A stretch of DNA of 64,000 bases from Panax quinquefolius. Lineage: Eukaryota; Streptophyta; Magnoliopsida; Apiales; Araliaceae. Every line of letters begins with the position of its first letter. The first letter of the stretch is position 1. The position numbers and the translations under genes are program-made. Below are positions 22,475 through 33,900 of this stretch, one piece after another. The stretch spans positions 1 to 64,000 of the forward strand of contig JAINUW010000192.1 in NCBI GenBank assembly GCA_020205615.1, written 5' to 3'. The notes below the pieces were generated by a model that did not search any database, was not told the DNA's origin, and saw only the letters and a program-made list of their open reading frames with translations.

Positions 22475-22984
22475 ATGGACTCGCATAACACGAAGATCGC
22501 AAGACACTACGACCGATAATGCGTAGACACTACTTAATGAAATCGTCGAGCCCAACACTACAATCAGAAGTGCGAGATAGTGAAATCGTCGAAAGCAACA
22601 AAATGAAATCAGAGAGGTTCATGCAAGACAGTGAACCTCCACACCACGAAGAAGAAATAGATCTTGAAGACTTAAGACAAGAAGGCATCGGAGACGAGAT
22701 GTCCCAACCTGTAACAGATGGGCAGAGATCACACTCAGGATCTAATCATTGGAGATCTGAGTGCTAGAGTCAAAACAATAGCTGCTACTCAAAATGAATG
22801 CTTTTATCTAAGCTTCCTATCACAAACAGAACCAAAGAAGATAAAGGATGCTATGGAAGACTTCAGTTGGATAGAAGCCATGCAGGAAGAACTCAACCAA
22901 TTTGAACGAAGCAAATGATGGAGATTAGTACCAAGACCAAAGAGTCTTCCTGTCATTGGAACCAAGTAGGTCTTCAGAAACAAA
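22475..22984 (+). pseudogene. S2 integrase C-terminus to RT start
   Basis: It resumes S2 pol after the solo LTR and matches S1 9860-10340. It encodes an acidic linker (EEEIDLEDLRQEG) with frameshifts relative to S1, then NECFYLSFLSQTEPKKIKDA and [16 protein letters not shown], the beginning of RT. The frame is broken near 22915 (TGA after RSK) and at a TAG near 22968 where S1 reads TGG. Confidence 0.75.
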
Positions 22985-24362
22985 ATGGATGAGGATGGAG
23001 TTATAACCAGGAATAAGACAAGATTAATGGCAATGGGCTATTCTCAAGAAGAAGGCATTGACTACGATGAGACATTTGCACCTGTTGCCAGACCGGAAGC
23101 CATCAAAATCTTTCTTGCCTTTGCTGCTCACATGAAGTTCAAAATCTTTCAGATGGATGTCAAAAGTGCATTCCTAAATGGAGAACTCCAAGAAGAAGTC
23201 TATATAGAGCAACCTCCAGGTTTCATCAATCCATCTTTTTCAAATTATGTTTATAGATTAGACAAAGCCTTATATGGTCATAAACAAGCACCTAGAGCAT
23301 GGTATGAAACACTAACTAACTTCTTAATTGAAAATGGGTTCACAAGAGGTAGAGTAGATACCACACTGTTTCTTAGAAAGCATAAAGACAAAGTCTTATT
23401 AGTTCAAATATATATTGATGATATTATTTTTGGTTCTACTGACGAAAAGTTATGCAATAGATTCTCTAAGCTGATGCAGAGCAAGTTTGAAATGAGCATG
23501 ATGGGTGAGCTGAATTTCTTCCTTGGACTTCAAGTAAAGCAGACTGATGAAGGAATTTTTATAAACCAAGCCAAGTACATCAAAGACTTACTCAAGAAGT
23601 ATGGCATGGAATCAGCCTCTCCCATGAAAACACCAATTGCTCCTGCAACCAAGCTTGACAAAGATGAAAAGGGTAAAAGTATTGATATAACTCAATACAG
23701 AGGTATGATAGGTTCTCTTTTATACCTAATCGCGCGAAGAGACTGCATATAATGTTTGCAACATGCATATGTGCTAGATTTCGTGCTAACCCTAAAGAGT
23801 CACACTTATCTGCATCAGAAAGAGGATCTTCAGTATCTCTGAGGGTACACCTTACTTGGGGCTTTGGTACCCCAAGGAATCCTCATTTGAACTAACAGGA
23901 TACACAGATGCTGATTTTGCAAGATGCAAAATAGATAGAAAGAGTATCAATGGCACCTGTCAATTGCTAGGAAACAGACTGATATCCTGGTTTAGCAAAA
24001 AGCAAAACTCAGTGTCTACTTCAACCGCAGGTTGAATACATTGTCTTTGGAAGTCAGCCGTGCTCGAGATCCTATGGATGAAAAATCAGCTAGCTGACTA
24101 TGGGTTTGATTTCAAATCTATTCCTATTCATTGTGATAACACAAGTGCAATAGCAAGAACTCATAATCCTGTTATGCATTCTAGGACTAAGCATATAGAA
24201 ATGAGGTATCACTTCATCAGGGATCATGTGCAAAATAGAACTATATCTTTGCAATATATCCCTATTGAAAATCAACTTGCTGATGTTTTTACAAAACCTC
24301 TAGATGAATCCAGATTTAATAAGTTAATAAGTGAGCTAGGTATGCTAAATCTTCAACCATAA
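22985..24362 (+). pseudogene. S2 reverse transcriptase and RNase H, broken
   Basis: The best-preserved RT in the window: 255 codons open from 22985 to 23752 with [71 protein letters not shown] and catalytic YIDD at 23411-23422 (YVDD in S1). [12 protein letters not shown] carries His where S1 has Leu. Frameshifts follow near 23740 and 23800-24030. RNase H is recognisable at 24060-24362 with HCDNTSAIARTHNPV, MRYHFIRDHV and QLADVFTKPLDES, while the AEAEY block just upstream is damaged. Confidence 0.87.
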
Positions 24363-25128
24363 AATATATGCTCTCGATTATGCTAACCATAACAGATACA
24401 AAGGCTGAACTCAAAATCGTAGACATGATCAAGGGAAGTCCACGATCGTAGAGCTGGAGAGACAAAACCACCTCAACGATAATAGAAAAGACTCAACCAT
24501 CGTAGAGAAGACTCAACGATGACAAAAGCCTCATCAACAAAGCAAGAACACACCCTGTGATGATAAGCTTCAAAACAAAGCAATCCCTCTGATAAGCATC
24601 TCAGGAACAAACCAAACCCTTGACTCACTCTAAGAGGTTGGCCCTTCCTGAGCTGCCTTAAAAGAATGCTTTATCAAAAACCCATCACAAGGATCAGGAT
24701 AGACTCGACGATCGTAGATCAGCCACGACGAATGATGGACAGACTCGATGATCGTAGATCAAACACGACGGTTAATGAACAGACTCGACGATCGTAGCTC
24801 AGACTCGATATTCATAGATCATACTCGACAAATGCAAAACACTCAACGATCATACTCGACATTCGTAGTGCTCCCTAACGACACCTCAGCTCTGAAGGAA
24901 CCAAGGGAAAATTAGTACAATCCTTAACTGACAAAATTGTAGAGGCAAACAAAAGTCGACACCTGTCCCACTAAGCAAAAAAGGAGAGAGGGAAGTTACA
25001 AGTACAAATTGAAATCGTATTTTTGAAATCTGAAGTTCAAAAGATTATTTCTCTCCCGTCTTCTCTCAAAGAAAAAACCCTAACTCAGAAGAAAGCTCAG
25101 TCGAATCTCACTTCCAGTTAGAAAATTA
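24363..25128 (+). other. S2 spacer between pol and ORF3
   Basis: The counterpart of S1 11717-12553. There is no ORF. It carries scattered CACGATCGTAGAG and CTCAACGAT words, then the 20 bp array at 24701-24840, then a CT-rich leader before the ORF3 start at 25129. Conservation of layout with S1 suggests the spacer is part of the element and not random filler. Confidence 0.7.
24701..24840 (+). repeat. Seven-unit 20 bp array in S2 spacer
   Basis: Seven units in perfect 20 bp register: 24701 AGACTCGACGATCGTAGATC, 24721 AGCCACGACGAATGATGGAC, 24741 AGACTCGATGATCGTAGATC, 24761 AAACACGACGGTTAATGAAC, 24781 AGACTCGACGATCGTAGCTC, 24801 AGACTCGATATTCATAGATC, 24821 ATACTCGACAAATGCAAAAC. The first unit type holds the palindrome CGATCG. 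A related but longer array is at 12055-12259 in S1. Confidence 0.95.
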
Positions 25129-28100
25129 ATGGCGTCATCCAGTGTTATCTCATGCTACAGACTCTATTTTGACGAATTCAAAACAGCTCAACCCAAGTTC
25201 CACAAGACTCTGGCCTTACTGAAGAAGGCAAGTCTAGAAGAGGCTTTGGGCGCAGACACTCTGATATATCCCAAACTAGTGAAAGAATTCTACATGAATG
25301 GTGTGTTCAAACACGACACCATCACTACGAGAGTAAGGAATGTGGAAATTAGTCTGAAGGCTGAAGACATCAATCTTGCCCTAGGTCTCAGAAATGAAGG
25401 GCATCCATTCTTAGACAGTGTAGACTTCCAAGAGGGACTTAAAAGAATGCATGACAAGAAACTCCCCTTTGTGAAAGGGTACAAGAAGAAGGAGTTCCCA
25501 CAGAGGTATGAATTTCTAGCCGATATAGTTGGGAAATGTATATGCTGCAAGAGCTCAGGTCATGACTCTGTGAATGAAATTCAACTTAGGCTCATGACTG
25601 CCATGAGTTATGGAATACAACTCAACTATGGAGCCCTATTGCTCGAAATGATTGGCAAGTGGATTACCAACCCAACAAAGTCAAAAAGCCCTCAAAAGAT
25701 GCTATATAGGCGATTCATAAGCATTATTCTACAGTCTGCCCTGGGTGAAAAAAATGGGGAGGACGAAGGAGAAGCTATCAACCCAAATAAGCGAATGACC
25801 CAGCAACTGTTTGAAAATTGGAAGAGGAACCCAGTTGAGTATGTTCGAATGATGACATAATCTAGTGGAAGAATTGGGGATCTAAAGGACTCAGGCTTTC
25901 CAGGAAACATGTTTGTGGTCAGGGAGATCGAAGGAGAAGAAGAAATCAACAAAAGAAAACCCTCTGTCCTTACCAGGAAAAGCAAGGGCAAGAGGAAGCT
26001 AAGGGCTAGACTGGTAGAAGAGTCTCAAGGATCTACCACTGATATACCTATAGAGTCCTCTAATATAGAGACTCTGAGGATGCTAAGAAGAAAGTAGCAG
26101 CAAGATGAAGTAGACAAGGATTAGGCTACCATATCCCAGATCCTGAAGAAGAACAAAGTTGGTCATAAGTCCAAAAGGCCATCAGTCACCTCAATCGTAG
26201 AGTCTCTACTGTTCGTAGAGACACAACCAAGCATGGTAGGCAAGGAGGTAGCTACTTCAAGTATAGTGGCAGTTGAACAGGACAAAAACTAAGAATCAAG
26301 AAAGTCCTGCAGCTGTGGCTAAGCCTAGTAAATCAAGGAGAAAGCTGGTTAAGAAGTACATTCTTGAAAATGAAAAAGTACTCAAGAAGGAAGTAAAGAC
26401 TATGGTTGCCAAGAAGGAACTGTCTAGAGAGAGTTAAGAGGACGTTGCTCCAGCTGAGGGGGAGATCCCTGAAATTTTCATGATAGAGAATACACCAGCT
26501 GAGGGGGAGATGCCTGAAACTCAAGAAGATGCTCCACTTGAGGTGGAGTTTATGAGCTTACAAGAGGATGATCAAGTTGAGGGGGAGCCTCAAGTTATCT
26601 CCATGGCAGAAGATGATGTCCCTGCCAGAAATGAAGAGGAACCAGTAAAAGATCATCAAGAGCCCATTGAGATAATGGAGTCCTCCAATGAAGAAAGAGA
26701 AGAGGAAGAAGATGATGATGACCTTGGATCACCGGTGTGGGGCAGAGATGGGTATAGAAGCTATCTCTACAATCAGATGTTCTCATACCTACCCATGATG
26801 CCATACCATCAAGCCCAAATCATAAACTCTTGGGATCACATGTTCTGGAGTTTCAAAGAGTATCCAGCCATCTCAGTGTTGGCTCATGGATTCCTGTGGA
26901 GATTCAACTTTGCCAAGAAGTTGATTACCAACAACTCTTCCTCAAAGGATAAACTTGAGGTAATCGCTCATCCCTACCCAATTCGTAATTAATCACTTGC
27001 CATCATCCTCATTTAGTCAATTCTATGAATTCCCTCGATGGTTGGAAGTGATTCTTAATCCAATAAATCAATTTCAAATAAGCAGAATCACAAAATTCGT
27101 GAATCGAGGAACCAAATCTGATCAACCTCATTTTGCTCCCCACAAACCACCACCTCTACGATTCTTGACTCTAGCCCCATCGTAGAGTCCCAAATTGAAA
27201 TCGTGAGAGCCACATATTCCGGACATCGACACTCGTGCCCCTCCATCAGACATACCATCCTCCTCATCCAATGACTATTTTAGTCTTGATCTTGCTCTCT
27301 ACTCACTGCAAGATAAATCCCAAAAACCAACCCCTCCATTCAACAATCCTCAAACCAATGATACTCTCCCAAATCTGCCCACGAAGGATGACTTGAAGGA
27401 AGCATCCAAGAACATGGTAAAGAATATAGAAGAAAGCCTGGAATCTCACTCTGACCTCATTCATATCCGGCTGAATCAAATGATCATAGTTGTAAATAAT
27501 TTTCCTGGCACTATGAACGCTAAGCTTACAAAGAAGCTGAGGGAAATTAGTCAAGAAATTCTTAAGAGCATAAAGGACAGAGATGAGATTCACTTCCAGA
27601 TAGACACCAAGCAAAGAGAGGCTGTTCATGAAATACAGAAAAGTCAAGAAGTTCAAAATAAACTTATGCTGGAGAACATCATCAACTTGAAAGCTTCAGT
27701 CCAAGAATTCTAGAAATCTTACGTCAATCAGGAACGACAGAATGATATTGTTCTCACTGCCCTCCGAAACAAAGCAGCTAGATCTGAAAAACAGATCAAG
27801 GAAAGTCGAGAGGACATTGCTCAGACACAAAGCCAACTGAACGAGCTTGTCTAAGGAGTGAATCAACTTTCTACAGATATTCGAACCCTTGATGCTGACA
27901 TAAAGGGGGAGAATAAAAGGAAAGGAGTTCAAGGAGCACAGGGAGATCAGGGCAGAGGCAGAGGAGGTTATGGAAACCAAGAAAGGGGAAGAGGACAATT
28001 TTCACGAAGCCCTCCTATAAGACTGTTCCACCAACAGACTGCACGATCAAGCAATCAGACTCAAGACTCAACGATCTGATCAGCAGGAAGTCTTGATGGC

Positions 28101-28320
28101 TTAGCCTTTAAGAAATTAAGGGCCAAATACCAGCTCACCAAATGTGACCACCACAGGCCTAAGAATGCCAATTGGAGATCCAGCATTCATGAATAGGCAT
28201 TATCATAACCCGATAGTAAGTTCGAGTGAGCTGGAAGAGTTAGCCAGAAGAGATGAAGCTAGCAGGAAAAGAAGGGCTGAGGAGTATGCTAATTCTCCAA
28301 GGAAAAGGGCAAAGAAATAG
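25129..28320 (+). pseudogene. S2 third ORF (Sirevirus 'env-like' position), broken
   Basis: It starts MASSSVISCYRLYFDEFK at 25129, after a CT-rich leader. The N-terminal domain is open for 243 codons and ends at a TAA (25858) where S1 reads GAG. The frame continues to about 26097 (TRKSKGKRKLRARL). The acidic region (26480-26992) has EGE repeats and EEREEEEDDDDLGS. The coiled coil is at 27393-27713 (KEASKNMVKNIEESLESH, IDTKQREAVHEIQ), the RG-rich patch at about 27948-28010 (GRGRGGYGNQERGRGQ), and the tail ends KRRAEEYANSPRKRAKK at 28320. The architecture is the same as in S1, and together the two copies show the domain order. No membrane helix or signal peptide is visible. Function is unknown. 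Confidence 0.77.
26455..26587 (+). repeat. Four polypurine-tract-like words in S2 ORF3
   Basis: TGAGGGGGAG at 26455, 26500 and 26578, with a mutated copy TGAGGTGGAG at 26539. The spacings of 45, 39 and 39 bp are identical to S1. Another copy, AAAGGGGGAGAA, is near 27902. Confidence 0.85.
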
Positions 28321-28512
28321 AGATAAGTTGAAACTTTAAATTCTTATTGATGTAAAGATAAACTACAATATTTCTTGAACATCAATAAATTCATGCTTAT
28401 TCTCTAGAAATTTTAGCTGCTCACTGAAATACTAAGTCATGTTAAAATTTCCTGCAAATGCATCTAGACACTAATAATCATAACAACAAATCTCCTTGTT
28501 TATGTCAACATC

Positions 28513-28526
28513 AAATAGGGGGAGAT
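28513..28526 (+). other. S2 polypurine tract
   Basis: AAATAGGGGGAGAT lies directly before the third LTR (TGTTGGGAG at 28527) and is identical to the S1 tract at 15912-15925. Confidence 0.92.
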
Positions 28527-30028
28527 TGTTGGGAGAATGCATATTATGATTTGATGTTTTAATGTATATGCTCATGATTATTTGTAAAGTCCTTCAACTA
28601 AGATATGTTTAAGGACTTAGTGATAGATCAAATTTGTTAGGTTGATCTAAGCTCTTAACGTGTATCATTCTGTAATAGAATGTATAGATAGAAAGATTAA
28701 AGCTGTTACGTTGATCTTCAGATGTAATAGATAGGCTTCGAAGAAATCGTAGTGTATCAACTAATCAACATTGCAGAAGTTAAGACAGAAACGTAGAGCT
28801 TCAAAGATCGTAGTGTGCATGCCTTGAAGGACCTCTTCGAAAATTGTAGAGTGGTCCCAACGTTTGCTGAGCCAACTCAACGATCATAGCATGCTGAAGG
28901 AAACGCAGAGTTTACAAGTCAACGATCGTAGTGTGCCCTCAGAAACGTAGAGTTAGAACCTAGCAAGCAAAGATCGCAATGTGCAAAGGTTTAAGAGAAA
29001 TCGTAGTGCTCTCGGTTGATAGCATCAGATCACTACGATTTGAATCGTAGAGTATCACGATATAAATCGTCGAGCATCATATGTCTTATGTTAGAAAACA
29101 TCGAGCCTCATGATATGTATGAAGACAGATTCCAATATATGAGGAATGGATTCTAGATGTTGCAGTACTCATCAGTCCCATAGTAATATAAAATATCCTT
29201 AGTATGCAACAAAGAAGCGTATTGAAGAAGCTAAGGAAAGTACTATTGGTGAGGGGGCAAAACACCTTTTTAGGTGTGAGGTGAGAAAGCAGTCTGCTAT
29301 GTCAGTGGGCCAGAACGTAGTTTCAGCAGATGTGCAGAAATGTCTCCATAAAAGATCAGAAAAGTCAAATGCATTTAATGCCTCAAGATCACATATATGC
29401 AAATCAGACAGATGAAAGAAATTAAGCAAGTATTGAACAAACAATGTGAACAGCTCAAGCTCAACTCTACCATCTGAGAATTTACAAAGCTTGCTCAGCT
29501 ACTCAGTTCTTTCGAACAAGTTCATAAACATCAACTGAGTAGCAACCATCAAGAACTCAACATCTATCAATCAACTGAAGAAGAGTACCAAGTCTGCTGG
29601 ACTTGAAGAGTTCTAAGTGAACTGTAAGAGAGCCAAGTCTATTGGACTTGAAGAGTTCAAGAGTGAACTAAGAAATTCCTAGACTACTAGTCTAGGAGGA
29701 ATCATGTGATTCAGAAGTTGTAAAAGACATCCTTAGTGGATATTCTACTCGTTGAGTAGAAGAGTGGACTAGGAGCTTTAAGTTCTCTTAACCACTTAAA
29801 AACGACTGTGTCTTTTACATTCATTCTATAACTGCTATATCTGCCATAACTGCTATAACTGCCTCACTCTCATAAATCTACTGCTTTGTAAAGAAGATTA
29901 AAACAAACATAAATTCCGCTAAGTTTTAATCATCATTAAAGAACAAGTTTAAAACAAAAAGATTTTTTAAATATCTATTCAACCCCCCCCCCCTTCTAGA
30001 TAACTATTGTGCCAACTAGGAATTAACA
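28527..30028 (+). repeat. S2 3' LTR
   Basis: A complete LTR of 1502 bp from TGTTGGGAG to GGAATTAACA. It is about 30 bp shorter than the middle LTR through small deletions, for example in the 29020-29040 and 29380-29400 areas. It contains the same CGTAG-word segment and a C11 homopolymer near 29983. A partial second LTR end follows directly. Confidence 0.92.
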
Positions 30029-30431
30029 AACTGTAAGAGAGCCAAGTCTGCTGGACTTGAAGAGTTCAAGAGTGAACTAAGAAGTTCCTAGACTGCTGGT
30101 CTAGAAGGAATCTGTGTGATTCAGAAGTTATAAAAGACATCTTTAGTGGATTTCCTACTCGTTGAGTGAAAAAGTGGACTAGGAGCTTTAAGTGCTCTGA
30201 ACCACTTAAAACGACTGTGTCTTTTATGTTCATATTATAACTGCTATATCTGCCATAACTGTTATAACTGCCTCACTCTCATAACTCCACTACTTTGCAA
30301 AAGAGATTAAAACAAACATATATTTCGCTAAGTTTTAATCATCATTAACTAACAAGTTTAAAAAGAAAAGATTTTTTAAATATCTATTCAACCCCCCTTC
30401 TAGATAACTATTGTGCCTACTGGGAACTAAC
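30029..30431 (+). repeat. Extra Sirevirus LTR end (403 bp)
   Basis: Starting AACTGTAAGAGAGCC, this repeats the last 400 bp of the LTR (compare 29616-30028) and ends GGGAACTAAC, one base short of the normal TAACA end. There the Angela-like element is inserted. The join to the complete LTR is ATTAACA/AACTG, with AAC shared, suggesting an end-joining or unequal-recombination event. The missing final A is present as part of CTATCA at 48975-48980. Confidence 0.85.
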
Positions 30432-32292
30432 TGTTAGGTTTTATGAAAATCAAAGTAGCAATCTAATTGCAAAATTTAGCGGAAGCGAAATAAAATCAGA
30501 TTTTAAAATTTTTCACAAACCAATTACCCGGATCATCCTTTATGCATATTATTAATTAAACGAAGAATAAGAAATTATGAAATCATACCCTTGTAGAAAC
30601 GAGCTTCCTCAGGTACGAGTTCACCTCCTACTTCTACGTGGTCTCCTTGAATCTCCGGGTAGATTCCTTCCTTTGATCAATGTAAGCCACCCAAGTGTAT
30701 GGCCTCTATAGGTGATCCACCAAAGAATAATAATTATCAAGAAGAAGGGATATATGGCTCAAACCCTAGTTTTTCCTATCTGTATAGAAAAAGGGGGTGT
30801 ACTCTCCAACTCTTGGAATTACGTATATTTAATATCTGATATAAGACTCCTCTTATAAAGATATCATGTAACCCTATTTTAATTAAAATAAGGTATTATT
30901 TATTTAATTAAACTCTTTTAATTAAATGGGCTCCCTAATCCTATTAGGGGTAATTAATTAAACTCCTTTAACTAATTTTCCTTCCTAATCCAATTAGGAA
31001 TAAATGAGAGTACTTATATTAAATTAATTCCTAAACCTTTTAGAAATTAAAATAATAATAATTATAATAATATTAATAAGACTCCTCTTATTAATTTATA
31101 TTTAATATTTCTAAAATATTAAATAATAAATATTAAGCTATTTAATTTATTCTATCACCATAGATTAAATTAAATATACTTAACATATTATTACAATTAT
31201 GCCATTAACTTCTTAAATAATTATTCTTCCTTTTATGGTGTGACCCTTTAGGTTCTCCATATTAAACCGGTTGTGAATAAATCAATTAGAACAATTCTAA
31301 TCTCATTTAAATAAATAAATTAAACAAATAATTTATTTAAATAAATAATATTTATTCTACAATAGGGATAAGCCTCCCTAGCGATCAACGACTTTCCAGA
31401 TAATATAGATTTCAACATTAATCATAAAAGAACCTTTGAGTAAATAGTTACCGTACAATTCAATCCTTCCACCATACAATGTCCCAATTAAATATAAGAC
31501 ATGGAATTACTGTCAAGTCTTATTTTATTTAATTATATGTATTTCGATTCCTAAATGAACAACTCCTAATGAATGCAAATTAGAAACTACTTTCTAATTT
31601 CATTTCACCTTGGCCAAGGATTCCTGGGTTGTCATTTATCGAATCACATAGGATATTTCTCCTTTTACTAGAAGTGGTAGATTCTTTATTGATCATTCAT
31701 TATCTTCATATATAACTTATTACACCCAAGCATACCCTTTGATATACTCTAAGAGTCTTAAGGAATAAGTCAAAGTGTAATTCATTATATATAAGATACT
31801 ATGATGATCTCAAGTCTAAGGATCATTTGTACTACTATCACTACAGGAATTCCTATTGACAGGTAAGTAAAACTCCATTAGGTATTCCTTAGCGAGTCAA
31901 CGTCAAAGTGAACTTATTCTCTAATAAGCACCTACATACTTGCTTTAGTGTCTCCACACAAATGATCATGAGATCAATCATCCTCATCCAATGAGCAAGC
32001 AACGTATGTACCAATCTATCCGGATTCACTAATCCCCAATTTAGTAATCCAATGATTGGGAACTATTTTAGTTTTAAGCTTTCTAAGAATTTAGATCTCA
32101 TTAGAATGATCATCATCATTATTCTAAAAGCGTTGCTTAAAACTATGGGTTTATCACATATTATTAAAACAGCACCATGTAGATAATAAATGCCTTTAAT
32201 AAATAATTCTTTTATTAATAAATAAATAAGATTGATTACACAGTATATGCTTTATCATCATACATGATTGGATTGTATGCATAATACTTTCA
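30432..32292 (-). repeat. Outer Angela-like 3' LTR
   Basis: Plus strand from TGTTAGGTTTTATG to ATAATACTTTCA. Its length equals that of the right LTR (47114-48974), with only scattered substitutions by eye, indicating a fairly recent insertion. It lies next to the polypurine tract at 32293. Interior blocks are AT-rich, with repeated AATTAAACTCCTTTAA words. Confidence 0.93.
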
Positions 32293-32305
32293 ATCTCCCA
32301 CTTGC
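32293..32305 (-). other. Outer Angela-like polypurine tract
   Basis: The minus strand reads GCAAGTGGGAGAT directly before the LTR start TGAAAG. The inner element has GCAAGTGGGAGAT at 44779-44791 in the same relation to its own 3' LTR. Confidence 0.88.
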
Positions 32306-32306
32306 A

Positions 32307-33900
32307 CTAAAGCCAATCGCCGTGGTATCTCATACCCATCTTCTCTAAGTGACGATCAAACTGCTGTTGTGTTAACGCTTTAGTAAATGGATATGCAATA
32401 TTGTCTTGAGAGTCCACAAGCTCCAGGGTGACGTCTCCTCTTTCAATGATCTCTCTGATCAAATGAAATCGCTGCAACACGTGTTTGGATTTCTGATGAG
32501 ACCTGGGTTCCTTAGCTTGTAATGACTCCAAAGTGTTGTCACGAATAAAGGCATTTGGTCCTTTAATGCTAGGAACCACACCAAGTTCTGCAGAATGAAC
32601 TTCTTCATCCAAACAGACTTCGCTGCGCCTTCACTTGCAGCCTATGTACTCGCCTGTCATCGAATCGAAAGAATTGTTTGTTGCTTGGAACTTTTCCAAC
32701 TCATCTGCGCCACCGTTTAAGGTAAACACATACCCCAAAGCAGTTTTATGTCATCTTGGTCTGTTTGAAAACTTGAGTGCGTGAAGCCTTCTAGTTTTAA
32801 TTCGGACCCAAGTAGACAAGAAATACATCCTTAGTTCTTCTTAAGTATTTTAGGATATTTTCACCGCTTCTAGTGTTCTTCTCCGGATTCTCGATATCCG
32901 CTTGTTACACTAAGTGCATGAGCGACATCGGTCTAGTACATATCATACCAGATACATGATAGATCCTATTCTTTGAAGCATAAGGAATCTTACTCATATG
33001 GTTTCTCTCCTCAGTGTCTTTGGGGCTTGTTTCTTGAGAGATGTATTCCATGGCTCATCGGCATGAGACCTCTTTTGGAATCTTCCATGCTAAACCTTTT
33101 TAGCATCATGTCAATGTACGTTCCTTGGGATAAGCCAAGCATCCTATTAGATCTATCTCTATAGATCTTTATCCCCAAAATATAGGATGCTTCTCCCAAG
33201 TCCTTCATGGAGAAGTGTTTAGATAACCAGATTTTAATTGTTTGATAGGAATATCATTCCCTATTAGTAATATATCATCAACATATAATACAAGGAATGA
33301 AACAGCGCTCCCACTAACCTTCTTGTACACACATGGTTCATCCTCATTTTTGATAAAATCAAACTTTTTGATTGTCTCATCAAAACGGATGTTCCACCTA
33401 CGAGAAGCTTGCTTTTAATCCATAAATGGATCGTTGTAGCTTATGAGACTTGATTTGTTCCAACCTTTGAAACAAATCCCTCTGGTTGTGTCATATACAC
33501 ATCCTCCTCAAGTTTCCCATTGAGGAAGGCCGTTTTCACGTCCATCTGCCAGATTTCGTAGTCATGGTAAGCTGCAATCGCAAGCAAAATCCGAATGGAC
33601 TTGAGCATTGCTACTGGTAAGAAGGTTTTGTCATAGTCAACTCCATGTCTTTGTTTGAAACCTTTTGCAACTAGTCGGGCCTTATAGGTCTCTACCTTGC
33701 CAAATCCGCTCCGGTCTTTCTTTTAAAGACCCATTTACACCCAATAGGCTTAATGCCTTGGTGGTGAGACCAAAGTCCATACTTGGTTCTCATACATGGA
33801 GTCCATCTCGGATTTCATGGCTTCTTGCCACTTCTCCGAGTCTTTACTACTCACATGCACATTCAGTAATTCAATGGAACATCATCTATGATATGTACCT
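32307..33900 (-). pseudogene. Outer Angela-like RT and RNase H, broken
   Basis: RNase H is at 32307-32612 (VLQRFHLIREIIERGD, LVDSQDNIAYPFTKALTQ) and ends MGMRYHGDWL beside the polypurine tract. Between 32613 and 33010 only frameshifted pieces remain. RT shows MKDLGEASYILGIKIYRD at 33011-33208, an intact YVDD at 33274-33285 (VLYVDDILLIGND) and further blocks up to about 33840, with many small deletions. It links upstream to an integrase C-terminal linker. The order and the wording VDDILLIGND are typical of plant copia RT. It is not functional because of the frameshifts. Confidence 0.85.

Larger units (their letters stand above)
15926..30028 (+). mobile_element. Sirevirus-like Ty1-copia element S2
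   Basis: A second plus-strand copy of the S1 family, with the shared LTR 15926-17459, primer site 17461, gag, protease, integrase, RT and RNase H, spacer array, third ORF (25129-28320), polypurine tract 28513-28526 and 3' LTR 28527-30028. It is about 14.1 kb, including a 1.5 kb solo LTR inserted in pol. It is generally a little less damaged than S1 in gag and RT. The tandem with one shared LTR implies recombination between LTRs of neighbouring copies, or an equivalent event. Confidence 0.85.

Noticed and set aside
24701..24840. Regular repeat array resembling a CRISPR array
   Set aside because: The units are contiguous 20 bp tandem repeats without unique spacers, in a plant retrotransposon spacer.
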